Shown in pieces: positions 44,901 to 55,710 of a stretch of 64,000 bases of DNA; position 1 is the stretch's first letter; every line of letters starts with the position of its first letter. This stretch comes from Liolophura sinensis (Eukaryota > Mollusca > Polyplacophora > Chitonida > Chitonidae), in assembly GCF_032854445.1 (NCBI RefSeq), contig NC_088295.1:71080028-71144027 (forward strand). Direction: 5' to 3'. The notes below the pieces were generated by a model. It was not told the origin of the DNA. It saw only the letters and a program-made list of their open reading frames with translations, and did no database searches. Both the position numbers and the translations under genes were made by a program.

Positions 44901-47202
44901 AAATCTGGCATCAACTAAGCAATTGAAACTGAAGAAACTAGCAGGGGTTGAAGTGACGAACAGTTCTCTTGTTTATTGTGTGTTGTTCGCTTTATTTGTC
45001 TTATTCATTTACGGCAATAGAACAATAAACAATCCGATTATAGCAAATAACTCTATATGACATGTATATTGTGAATTGTGTCTGCACTAGATGGCCATGG
45101 GGAGATGTTTACCATGTTAGCATACAATAGAAAAAGCTTGTTGAATAGAGAAACCCGGTTTTCCACGTGGTGATGTAAACATGGCGGCGGATGGACAACG
45201 CCTGGTTGGTCAGAGAAACCCCAACAGGACGCCGTTTACGGTGTCAAACTAATACAATAACACCTCCACACATTGCACCAACGTGCCCAGTAGTATGCCA
45301 AAAATGCCCACAGGTCGCCTCTGCACTCGTTTCACCGGTATCTCAGACACCGTAGAGTTTAAGGTGAAACGGTTCAGCCAGGTCATCTAAATGCTAAGTC
45401 CCCAATATACACAGGTTATCAGAGGGACAGAACCTTCGCATAATAAACGTTACACCAACTACCGAGTTATTCGTGGGTTTTAAGCTTGTGTTTACCGACG
45501 CTGTTGCATCTCATGAGCAGATACATACAGTTAATGACGTAATCAGTTATACAATCGATTTATAGAATTTTTAGGTTGGTTTTGTGGCTACTGTGTGAAT
45601 GAATAACTTGCAATTAAATGAAAAGATCATCGTAGATATTTATCCACTCTCTATTAATGTCATACCTGTATTTTGGGGACAATGTGTTTGAAAGTTTTTA
45701 CTGTCACACAGAATTTCATGTTATTATTGGTTTACACGTTTGAAAATAATTGTCCTCGCGTGTTGTGCAATGTCGTACTTTATGCAATTATGAACTTATG
45801 ACATATTCCAAATGCTACAAGTGGGTAAAGTTAAAACAAGCTTACGTGCTCTATACCCAAAAAGGTACACATGTGTAAAAACTTTCTATGCGTGAAAACA
45901 CTCAGCATACAAATTTATACGCGCAGCAAATAAGTCAACATACTTAATATGTAATGGTTGCGTAAAACACTGTAAATGCACTATTTATAAGTTTCCTCTC
46001 CGAAATCTTACAATCGGTAGGCGGTATAGTGTAGGCCAGCTACCCAACATGCATGACTCACTGGTGTATTTTCGAAAGACGCTGAAACATATCCAGTGGG
46101 TAATATTTGGACTGTCACTTCCCTAAAACTTTCCTTGATTTCTAAAGCAGTCATCATGAGATGTATAACACACTTAAAGCCTTACAAAGGCTTCTACAAC
46201 AGCCAGTAAATTTACATGGTGATCATTTTATTTTCTCGTGTGCATACAAATATACTTTCTGTACTGAAATCGATATATAAAATTAAATCTTATCAAACTA
46301 GTATTTCTTTATAACCGATGAAACTAAGTATTCATTGTTTAAAGATTTAAATATTCGAATTTCAGTCACTTTTATACATATTTTAAAAAAGTGTTTGATA
46401 TGTGTAATGCTTGCATTAATTCTGTAAAATTAGTTGATGCATTTCACAGATATAATTTTAGATGACTTTACATTTTTCAAGTTCTCTCACAGGTGGAACT
46501 ATTACGATTTTCTTGAAATATTACTGATGATTAATACAGATACACAGATGCATAGACAAATTTTCACTACTGGGCCTTTCTTACAACTGACCATATTGCA
46601 ATTTTTATTTTAAACGAGGAAATTCTAAACAATTTGAAACGAAAATTAGGGATAGCATTTTTGTACACTTTGTACGCTAGAAGCAACAGGTCAGACATGA
46701 TGTCAGTGATTAATATTGCTGTTGCAATTTTACTCAGTTTTGCGATTATACCTTAGTGTAGTTATAGTTACAGGTAAAAAGTGAGTTCTAACTAACCTGG
46801 ACTCTTGTCGTCGGGACTGCCCATGGGACAGGTATGGGGTGGAGAACCATCACTAGGGTAAGAGGACGGAAAGGCAGACCCAGAACTGCAGTATTGAGAG
46901 GGAGTTTTTAAAACACAGCCGGAGTTAGGAGAGGATCGCGAGGCATTCACAGAATTAAAGTTATTACTGTCTCTGGATGAGAGAAAACTGGAGGTGCCAT
47001 TGTATGTTCCGTTCAGATTGAATCCTGTGGTGGTGTGAGCTGAACTCCAGTCCTGATAGGAATACCCTAGCCCCGTACCTCCGTACACAGAGGAGAAAGG
47101 GCTGTGTCTCTGTAGGGTCTGTCCGAGCCCGTACCCCCCGGGCAGGGAATGAGGGTAGTGATGCAATGTCGGGGCACTCATTCCATAGAGTCGCTGGTCC
47201 AT
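38724..47202 (-). CDS. Mox: Mox homeobox gene, copy B (three coding exons)
   Basis: Reading on the - strand, coding exons 47202-46797 (406 nt), 42125-41956 (170 nt) and 38915-38724 (192 nt) join to 768 nt, giving 255 aa. ATG 47202 is the first in-frame ATG; the open frame extends upstream but only with a non-ATG codon. The homeodomain is residues 149-208 with the Mox signature and intact W48, F49, N51 and R53. All splice sites are GT-AG, with intron phases 1 and 0 as in copy A. The N-terminal 135 residues are rich in Ser, Gly, Tyr and Asn with no folded domain, as in other Mox proteins. The length is close to vertebrate MEOX1. The block [12 protein letters not shown] after the homeodomain is shared with copy A. 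It should be a nuclear DNA-binding transcription factor. This copy looks the more conventional of the pair. Confidence 0.96.
38916..41955 (-). other. Mox copy B intron 2
   Basis: A 3.0-kb phase 0 intron. It contains an 11-bp inverted repeat (39385-39395 with 39410-39420) and a GC-richer stretch at about 40040-40500 with scattered motif-like sites such as TTACGTGA near 40096. No repeat element or coding exon was recognised. Confidence 0.8.
41956..42125 (-). CDS. Mox: Mox copy B, coding exon 2 (homeodomain residues 1-44)
   Basis: The acceptor is TATTTTCCCCAG and the donor is GTAAGC. The exon encodes [12 protein letters not shown] followed by the homeodomain to ERQ. The 170-nt exon starts with the last two bases of the split Gly codon. 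Confidence 0.95.
42126..46796 (-). other. Mox copy B intron 1
   Basis: A 4.7-kb phase 1 intron, very AT-rich apart from a motif-dense segment at 43555-43700. Short open frames near 44620-45060 on both strands (best 122 aa on +) match nothing I recognise and begin with weak or non-ATG starts on the - strand. No transposable element was identified. Confidence 0.8.
43555..43700. promoter_or_regulatory. Candidate cis-regulatory module in Mox copy B intron 1
   Basis: A dense cluster: E-boxes CACGTG at 43576-43581 and 43590-43595, homeodomain cores TAATTA at 43600-43605 and 43640-43645, a perfect CRE TGACGTCA at 43631-43638, and TGACGTG at 43647-43653. Such a density of palindromic sites within 80 bases stands out in this AT-rich intron. 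The motifs are seen; enhancer function is inferred. Confidence 0.4.
46797..47202 (-). CDS. Mox: Mox copy B, coding exon 1
   Basis: It encodes [19 protein letters not shown] and a low-complexity Ser/Gly/Tyr/Asn region ending SPDDKSP, plus the first base of a split Gly codon. The donor is GTTAGT at 46796. Matches to copy A are the YGM motif near the start, the (L/F)QR segment, and SYQDW against SYNW. Confidence 0.93.
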
Positions 47203-49449
47203 TCCCCTTAAAACATCCAGTGTGAAACAATTTTTTCCTACAACTTCAAGAAGTGAAACGTTTGTGAGTTTCGATTTTGCTCCGATCTCCCTTCTAGCCT
47301 TCAACTGGCAGTCCTATCTCTTTACACTCACTATATCACCCAGCTGATACGACGCCTAACGACATTAACAGATGTGGCCAGTCTTTGGCACACCAAAGGG
47401 AGGCCATGATTTTCTCTTGGCGGAAGGATACATTTCACGGGGGTGTGATTCCGCGCACACAGGAAGTTTATCCTGGGCCAGTCTTCTCGAATTCTGCCAC
47501 CCTGAAACCTAGAGCCTTGCTCGCCGTCCACAGGGGGAAATCTCCACCAGCTTCAACTTAACTTAAAGATTGCTTTTAAAACTCTTTTGGCATTAGACAA
47601 CGTTGTACCGAAGTCGAAAGCTGCTCGCCATATAATTCGGTCACGACTCGAGTCATTGATGAAAACTTCAAAAAAGAGGTTTACCGTAGCGAATCATCTG
47701 ACATTTACAGATGTGGCTGCGGAACTAGAGAACACGTCGTTACAGAGAAGTAAACACGCCTTCGGCTACAGTACTAATGCTCTCAGAGCTGTTCTCTGCT
47801 CGGTCCGGGTTCTCAGACTTTGCCTGCCGAACGTATCGGTTACACTGCAAAAAACATCCTAGATGGTGTGATTAATGAAACAGGAAAAAAGGCAACACCC
47901 GATGTTGAAGGTTTCTGACAAATTCTTAAGCCAAATGGCAGTACGAAAGTTCTCATACAAACGTTATGACATGGAATGCCATGACCTTACTTTCAACAAA
48001 AGCGTTGAAAAAAGACCAAATGCAGCACAATACAAATCTGTGAGCAATGTAAAATGATCGTTGCCGCTACAATAATCGAAAAATTAAAAAGGTCTGTTGC
48101 GTAAAAACTGCAAGATATTTGAAACATTTTGATTGTCTGATGACATAGCCCGTTGCATGGGCTGAGGCTAAAATAAGTCTCAGAATGATTTCATTGTGTT
48201 TAAGTACAGATCTATTTAACTTCGCCTAGCACCAGTTTTCGGATGGGGCCGGGTGAGTAGGGATGGGGTGACACGTTAAGCCATGCATGCTGAAGGTATC
48301 ACACCACCATAGATCATCAAGGGGTAACCTGAACTGGGTAATGACCTTCCATTATCGAGCTGGACACGGCGAACGTCATGGGTCAGCACCTCAGCAGATG
48401 GATGAAGCAAATTAAAGTGTAATTTCTCCTAATTTCACATTTATCATTTCGATTAGCCACGAAGGTAAATAGTAAACCTCCAATCAACAGCAGTGGTCAA
48501 GACTCCAAAATAAGCAAATATATGTTTAGATGATGGTCTCTTTGTTCTGTTAATGTACACGCGATTTTATTGTCGAACGTTAGACTCTATATCAATTAAC
48601 ACGAAGATACTACACCTACTTTGTACTCGCTGATTTTGCTGTAATGGGTTTGGTGATTTGCCGGTTGATGAGAGACAGGCCAAACGTTCCATAATAAAAA
48701 CATGCGTCTCAAGTAACAAGACAACATAAGAAGTCGTCCAAGCTGAAGAGCATGTTTGTTTATTTTTGGAGGTTCAATTTACTTCTGGTTATTTTTCCCA
48801 AGATCACGCTGTTCACAGCTGTTGGAGGTTTTTCTCTTCAAAGTCAACACAGACCCAGGACAAACGATATGACCAAAATTCCAAGAACCATTGTTGTGCA
48901 ATGTGGTTGATTTATTACATAATCTGCTAAAACGATTCGTATGTTGTATGGCCAATTGACGAACAGCATACAAGCACAAATGAGTCGTGTGATTGTTTAA
49001 TGTTGATGACAAAGAAATGTCCCACCCAGCTATATGTAATCATGAAAAGAAAATGTTCTGCTTTGGATTTTATGTTAGATGTTATCTTTTACAAGACTAT
49101 ACAATTCCACCTAAGGTTTGGAGGGGGTCGAGTGTGATCTCTAGTTCGTACTGTCAAAGCCCTATCTCACTGCGGCTGTCGCGTGATCGAATCCAGTTCT
49201 CGGTGTTTTGACTCCGGCTTTAAGTTAGAAGGCTTGTGAAGTGGGCAGTAGTTCACTTATGTTTTCTTCCACCGATAAACTCGATCGTCGTCACAGGTAA
49301 AATCAAATAAATTAAATAAATGAATAAAACTTATCACCATGATCATGTAACAAAATGTTCGACATTGTATTTGTTTGCTTGTTTTTGGATTAACGTGTAT
49401 TTCAACTTTATTTATTTCATTTACAACGATGCCTCCTTCACCGTAGCCG
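47203..49449. other. Upstream region of Mox copy B and adjoining non-coding stretch
   Basis: The 5' UTR and promoter of copy B should lie in about 47203-47600; no clear TATA box is visible on the - strand. No coding sequence was recognised further on. An AAATAAAT-tailed stretch at 49265-49322 may be a decayed SINE end. Confidence 0.45.
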
Positions 49450-49625
49450 GCCGATTTTATTTTTATTTACACGGAACGAGATTACAATACTTACACCGAG
49501 GACCAATCCTGGGAAATTCCAAAGGTGCCTGTTTTAAGGTGTTCGGGATGAACCAACCCGGGATTGAACCCAGGCCGTTCCCCGTATGACGCGACCGGGA
49601 AACACCCTGTTTATGAACAGTACCT
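49450..49625 (-). mobile_element. tRNA-derived SINE-like element
   Basis: The - strand reads a B-box-like GGGTTCAATCCCGG (about 49560), then CATCCCGAACACCTTAAAAC, a body, and an A-rich tail AAATAAAAATAAAAT near 49455. The order of head, body and tail is that of a SINE. It differs from the main family of the window. Confidence 0.55.
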
Positions 49626-49954
49626 GTCTGGGAAAGTGTTGCTTCCTTGGATGACGATTTGATATAGTTTATTACATTTTCTTTAGCAGAGGAGCATTTT
49701 TGAGGGAGATAGAGGTGTTTCCATAATAACCTGTGAAAGTAGGTTACTATTTTGTGTGTCTTCTCTCCCACCCAGCGGCCCAATTAACCTGGCGGCCACC
49801 TGTGAGAGCACATGGGCACCCTGTTAACGAACTAGGGAAGTTAAACGCACACAAACAAGGGTGAGAGACCAGTACCCTCTCCCTCTGAACCACATCTGCT
49901 GGCCAGTAACAAATGACACATCCGTATATTTACGTGAACATAGAAAAAAGTTAA

Positions 49955-50050
49955 AACGTGGAGAAAATTTTGAGTCGACTTGAAACCTTACACAGCTTAA
50001 AATAGGCCCTGTCGTCGAGGTTCGCGAGCTACTAACCACACCGGTGGCTC
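49955..50050 (-). mobile_element. tRNA-like fragment, probably a SINE head
   Basis: The - strand has TGGTTAGTAGCTCGCGAACC (A-box-like, near 50040-50020) and GGTTTCAAGTCGAC (B-box-like, near 49985-49975), with tRNA-like spacing but no clear acceptor stem. Confidence 0.4.
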
Positions 50051-50204
50051 TCGATAAGGCGGTTGAGACTTTATGGTCCACCGAAAAAATAGCTCTGTGT
50101 CACACAGAATGTCTGTTGTTCGCTATACGCAACAAGCTCTCCGACAATTCCTGGAATTTAAGGTTGAAAAGTTACACTTTTTGAAAGCGCAGTAATTACA
50201 TGTA

Positions 50205-50400
50205 TAGGATATAAAAGACTGCAAGGTAGAGATTAAAAGCTAAGTGCCCACGGTGATAGTGTGATAGTTAGCAAACGGGAAAATCGCGCCTCCAGTCAAT
50301 CTACCTGACTTGACGTTTTATTCTAATTGCTCATGTAAATGCATTAACAATGACAGTTTACACCACCCCTAGCACACTGGATTAAACATAATTACGCAAA
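50205..50400 (+). repeat. Dispersed repeat family copy
   Basis: TATAAAAGACT, GATAGTTAGCAAACGGGAAA, AGTCAATCTACCTGA, TTTTATTCTAATTG and CTCATGTAAATG align with the copies at 29740 and 52158. Confidence 0.6.
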
Positions 50401-52157
50401 GAAATGCAGTTTTGTTAATTGCGACGGCAACGCAGATGTAGAAAGGGATTGGTTGTGGACCCAAGGCCAAAGTCTTAATGAAATAAAATTTCAACAGTGT
50501 AAATCCCGATCACTAAAACTCAAATGTTGACTAATTTCCCTGTATATTTCATTTGTTTATATTTAGACAATTTCTTTAGACAATTCCCTTGGGAGCAATT
50601 TGCCCCGCCTATCAGACGTCACTCAGTTCTCCCTACAGGCAGGGGTACGGTTTCTCGGAGGCTGGTAACTTGTTTTCATTAGACACGTTACGTAATCTAA
50701 GGTTTACTTGTGTTGCTGGCTATTCTACTGTGTTGTATACCGCCCCTGGGTAAATGTGGTCGACTGGCACTTGTGACTAATTTATTTATTCTCATTTTGG
50801 TCCGTAATAATTTTCAAGTGAGTTCTAATTCTGAAGAACTGCTATCTTTTCAGGGAAAACTGTATGCATGTGTTTATACTGAAAACATGAATATATACGT
50901 GTATTTATTGGTTGCCATTGATTTACTACCCGTTGTGTGTTTGTTTAAAACGTAAAACAAATGTAAAAAGCATATTTATTATGGCGTATATAACAGAAAG
51001 GAAAGGTATTACGCTGATTCATAAAAGGCTTCCCCTCCCGGTTTTTTGATGCTCAAAGATTACTATGTTAGATAATCAGCCATAGCCTATGTCTACAAAA
51101 CAAGAGAAAATATAACCCTAGAACCCTGTTTGTTTCCGGCAAACTTAAACACATTTCTTTGTAGTGTACTCGTTTGGTTTGTGACGCCGTCCATTTGTTT
51201 GGTAATCGTTATGTAATCATGATACCAATTGGGGCTGAGGCGACAATCTGTGGCGCACGTGGCGGGTATATTCTTACTACACACACAGGACTGGGCGGGC
51301 TCAGTGACGTATACACGGGGAGGCCATGTCGCACAGCTTGCTGCATACACAGGCGTAGATAAATCTACTTACTGATAAGACAAATCTTGGGGTAGGGGCG
51401 GGGGGGGGGGGAATACAATTAATGTCTTTCGAAATCAAGACTTGTTTCGTACACGTGAATTTTCTAAAAACTGACAGATGAATAGTCTATGATAACATAT
51501 GCAATTCTCACTGTAAACCGTGATTTCGGCTCACGCATTGCACACTTTTTTTCTTGCTCCAAAGCCTGATATCAATGCGTTGATCAATTCACCAACCAAC
51601 CATTCAGTCTATGCTGAACGTGTATGTTGGCACAAATGTGCTCATGTATTTATTTCGTTTTTTATTTTCAAAAGTTCCTATCATGGACGGACTTAGCTAT
51701 CTGCAATGGGAAACTTTTCCCCAATGGCAAATACGGTTCTCTTGTGATAAAAGAATACTACGGTATCACTTTGCCCACAAAACATCGCAAATTCAAGACT
51801 GAACGACACCACGGCTAGAGTCCGAATTATTTTAAGCGAGAAATGATCCTCATAGACAATTTTAAACTCTCTTCCTTTCATTACACGTTCTTTCTGAAGA
51901 GATTTTCACAGTTACTTAATGATAGAGCTTTCAATAAGTGAGAGTTATGTTTTGTGAAACAAAAATTTAAGATTTAATGGACAATACTGAAAATGCAACC
52001 GTGGGAACATTTTCCCCATCCATAGAATTTTAAATTAACTTACAGTTACAGTTTATTACATTACATTACATTAAACAACGTTGAATTATATTTCACGTGC
52101 ATTACATTCACAAATGATCAATAAGTCTTACACGTACGGTAAGTTTTTGAAAAAGGC
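50401..52157. other. Non-coding stretch
   Basis: No gene was recognised. A G-run of 12 or so lies at about 51399-51411 and ACATT repeats at 52053-52072. Confidence 0.55.
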
Positions 52158-52320
52158 CAGTATAAAAGACTACAGCACATAGAGTAAAACCGGAGCAGAA
52201 AAACCTGTGAAATCTGGATTCATGTTAGTTAGGTAGGGTATTATTCCAACTGTTTATGTAAATACCTAACAGTAGAAACATAGACAACCCCTAAAATGAT
52301 GATCAGGTAATAAATGTGCT
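52158..52320 (+). repeat. Dispersed repeat family copy
   Basis: TATAAAAGACTACAGCA, GAGTAAAACCGG, TGTGAAATCTGG, TAGGTAGGGTATTATTCC and TTTATGTAAATACCTAACAG align in order with the other copies. Confidence 0.6.
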
Positions 52321-52829
52321 AAATGATGTTACGTACAATTTATAACCTATTTCCAATATCAAACAAAAACTATATTAGACGTGACTGATATAGAAATAAC
52401 CATAATGCTGTCTTGTCCTCAGATTTAATAAACAATTACACGAAGGATGCTATAAAACGAATTCTGGTCATACACGTCCCAAAAATAACATTTTTGTTAC
52501 CGTCTGGTATAAGACAAAGCCATTTAGACGACTGTATGTAGCCGTTAACATTACACAAGATTTTACTGGTTTGAAGGGAGTTATTATCGTTTTGCATAGC
52601 CAAAAGTTTTTATATTTTGGGAACTGTCCCTTACTTGAGTGTGTGATCCAAAATTATCGATTTGGTCATTATTTGATATCTGTAAGTTTTGTTCTTCATC
52701 ATAATATATTTATTTATTTCAATTCTGTCAGTGTTAATTGCAGTTACTCGGATAGCTTTATACTAATTGGTCGTGCATATGAGGTGTAGATATTTCTCAT
52801 TATAACATTCGTTACATCATATGTCACTA

Positions 52830-52995
52830 TTTCATTCGACGTCACAAGTTATTACTACAAAAGATATTCCATGAAACGCCTTTACTATTACTGTATTGAA
52901 TTTTACAGTTTTCGTTTAAGTGGTAATGAAAGGAGTGTCTCCGGCACTCTGTAAGTTTTATAACTCAATAACTTCACCTTAACCCAGAGTTGGGT
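52830..52995 (+). mobile_element. Penelope-like element fragment (3' part)
   Basis: ACGTCACAAGTTATTACTAC, then AAAGATATTCC and, further on, ACTTCACCTTAACCC match in order the region 60932-61115 after the reverse transcriptase core of the fragment at 60331. It is non-functional, with several stops. Confidence 0.6.
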
Positions 52996-53277
52996 AGTTT
53001 ATGTACCTATTTAGAGCATTCCTCCTTCGCTCTAACTGCTTGTGGTACCTTGGTGACATGAAATGGTCGACTGGTGTGGCAGTTTGCGCATGCAATCTAA
53101 CGCTCGTTGAAGACCACTTGCCTTCCATCAGCATAGTATGGCTATGTGTAGGTTACATGCATATGGGAAAATTCATCAGTAACTTGCTAAGGGTCGGTGG
53201 TTTATGCCAGGCACTCCGCTTTCCTCCACTCTGAAAAAATGATCACCATCGTATATGTGAAACATTCTGGATATGGC

Positions 53278-53351
53278 GTTATTTATTTATTTATTTATTT
53301 ATTTCTTTGATTGGTGTTTTTCGACGCACTGAAGAATATTTCACTTATATC
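53278..53351 (-). mobile_element. SINE-like element remnant
   Basis: A (TTTA)n stretch, then TTTGATTGGTGTTTTTCGAC and GAAGAATATTTCACTTATAT. The rest of the body is missing. Confidence 0.75.
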
Positions 53352-54589
53352 ATAGTGGCATATATGACGTTAAGCGAGAATCAAATTAACAGAACATTCC
53401 CGGCATCCCTACTTATCTTTTAATCAACAGGTCATAATGTCATACTTTACATACGTTCTCAGTTATTCGGTGGTTTGTTGTTTTGGAAACTCGCCTGTTA
53501 CGTCCAATATGCATGGCTGGTAAGTAGTATGTACATGCACAAATGTCAGTTTCGACGCTTATACTTAACACTGCATTATCAGGAAATTTCCACTTATTTT
53601 TTTTATTATGGCGACGGTCAGATTTTTTGTGAAAAAAAATGTGTGACCACTGTCATTATACACAAAAACGATAGGTTCGATAATAGCTTGGTTACTTTTC
53701 TTTCTATTAAAACTGAATCTAAACATACAGGGTTTTCTGTAAACCTTTTTGAGAATTATGTTAGCCAATGACACGCATTGCCAATTACATTATCAGACAA
53801 TTTGAAAGCATGAAGCTTAACACACACTAAACTCTTTGTAACCGTTTTCCCATCAATGTTATTATCGACACAACATTTTGTACAATCGATTTTTTTTATG
53901 CTGACATTCTTCAAATTTCAAAGAAGTCATACATTCATAGTTTCCCGAATCAGTAATGGTAACAATGATATTGAAGCCCGCGTGTAATTAACGTGTTCAC
54001 ATAAAGACTAGACAGCCATTAGGTATCCAAAGTTTCTGATGGGATTATCTACTAAGTACAACGGTAAATGTACATCCTTACATTTTCTCGTTTTAAAGGA
54101 AGGCTATAAAAATTTGATTATTGTTTGATACCAGACGCCTCGCTGTTGGGTTGCCACTGGTTACTTTGTCCCAGGCACACAGCTTATTGTTGGTTCAAGA
54201 ACATATGTACCTCACAATACTGGACTGAGGTTTGTGTCTTCCAGTCTCGCTTCCTAAACTGTCAGGCTGTCAACACCTCGTGAGAAAGTCACTGCAGAGG
54301 AAAGCTGTATAGACACATAAGCCAGTTCACAGCGGGTGGTCCAGATATGGTAATTTACCCTATAACAATCTGAAAAAAGTTAGCACGACCACTGTTAAAA
54401 ACTGTCAACCACGAGTCATGTATATAGCTGGCAAAATATGCGACTGTCAGAGCGCTTTTGTTTGTTTTCCCACCAACTGATACCACGTTGTAAGACCATC
54501 TTTATGACAGAAGAGATGGTTTGAATTTTGTAATTTAAATTATCCGTTTTAGAATATTAATATCTTGCATATATGCCGCATCCATAACT
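53352..54589. other. Non-coding stretch
   Basis: Nothing recognisable. Confidence 0.55.
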
Positions 54590-54690
54590 CACCGTGTGGC
54601 ATCTGTTAGACCCTGTGTACAATGAGAGGGTTCCAGCCTACGTCACAACTTCATGTCAAAGATACTAAATCACACGTCGTGAGGTTCCAA
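54590..54690 (+). mobile_element. Penelope-like element fragment
   Basis: GTGTGGCATCTGTTAGACCC and then CTACGTCACAACTTCATGTC match 60890-60960 (VAFVRSCV..DDFNQRHKLL). It is short and interrupted by a stop. Confidence 0.5.
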
Positions 54691-55050
54691 GTTTATTAAA
54701 TTCTACCGTCAGTATCTAAATAACACTCTTGTGGTAAATATGGACTGAGGTGTCGGGCCCTCTGGTAATATGTTTCATATAGCTGTTATATAATTCAGCT
54801 GAAGTATAAGCCATATAGGGGCGTGTAAGAATTCGTGTTTATTATATCAACATGCTGCTTCTATAATTAAAGCGCAAGTATACATGAAATACTTATTTTG
54901 TAATACACTAGGTAGAACTTTAAATTGGATGTAATGCCTAGAATATCGAATGTCTTCTCTGCATCACTGAAAACTGCGTGATGATGCCTTTGCTTTACAG
55001 TTTACCATGTTTGTTTACATAATTCTTGAAACTGATGTTGCTTTGGAAAA

Positions 55051-55160
55051 AAGTATTGCGGTTTGGAAATGAGTATTGCGGTTTAGAAATGAGTATTGCG
55101 GATGAGAAATGAGAATTGTGGATTAGAAATGAGTATTACGGTTTAGAAATAAGTATTGCG
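55051..55160. repeat. Tandem repeat, 20-bp unit, about 5.5 copies
   Basis: The unit GAGTATTGCGGTTTAGAAAT is repeated in exact 20-base register with substitutions only. Confidence 0.95.
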
Positions 55161-55710
55161 ATGTCGACTTGGAACTCCCTTCCATGATTTACGAGTGGTA
55201 TACGAATGTCAGACTTGACGCTTATGTTGAACTTTTTTAACTGAAATAATTAGAACAGTTGAAAAGGATGAACCGATATCCCTGTGCTTGCTCTCTAAAA
55301 GCTGCAATTGTGTAGGTAATATATGGATACATTTTGGAACAAAAAGCTATAGCGAATTTGGACAGAAAAGAAATGACATAATGAACATCCTTAAACGTGT
55401 TTCCAAGACAACACCTAACAGAAACATCAACAATATTAAGAAAGTATAAATAGCATAAGCAATTGAGACAGAGCCATGTATGCCTGAAAATAAACTGTTA
55501 ATCACTTTTTACTGTTGCCCCAAACACGCAAGGAGTAATCTATAGGAGAAAAAATTTAATCAGCATCCAAATCATACATTCAAAGTTGGCGTTAATGAAA
55601 AATATGTATCTCAGCTGGGTTTTGATTGCAACTCTTCACATGTCCAATGAGGCGATTTTGTTCAGCACGATACATATACAGTCCCTAGACTCGGGGTATC
55701 AGCAAAATTG

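Noticed and set aside
47203..47304. N-terminal extension of Mox copy B upstream of ATG 47202
   Set aside because: The open frame continues upstream but begins with TTG; the first ATG is 47202 and matches the conserved Mox-type start.
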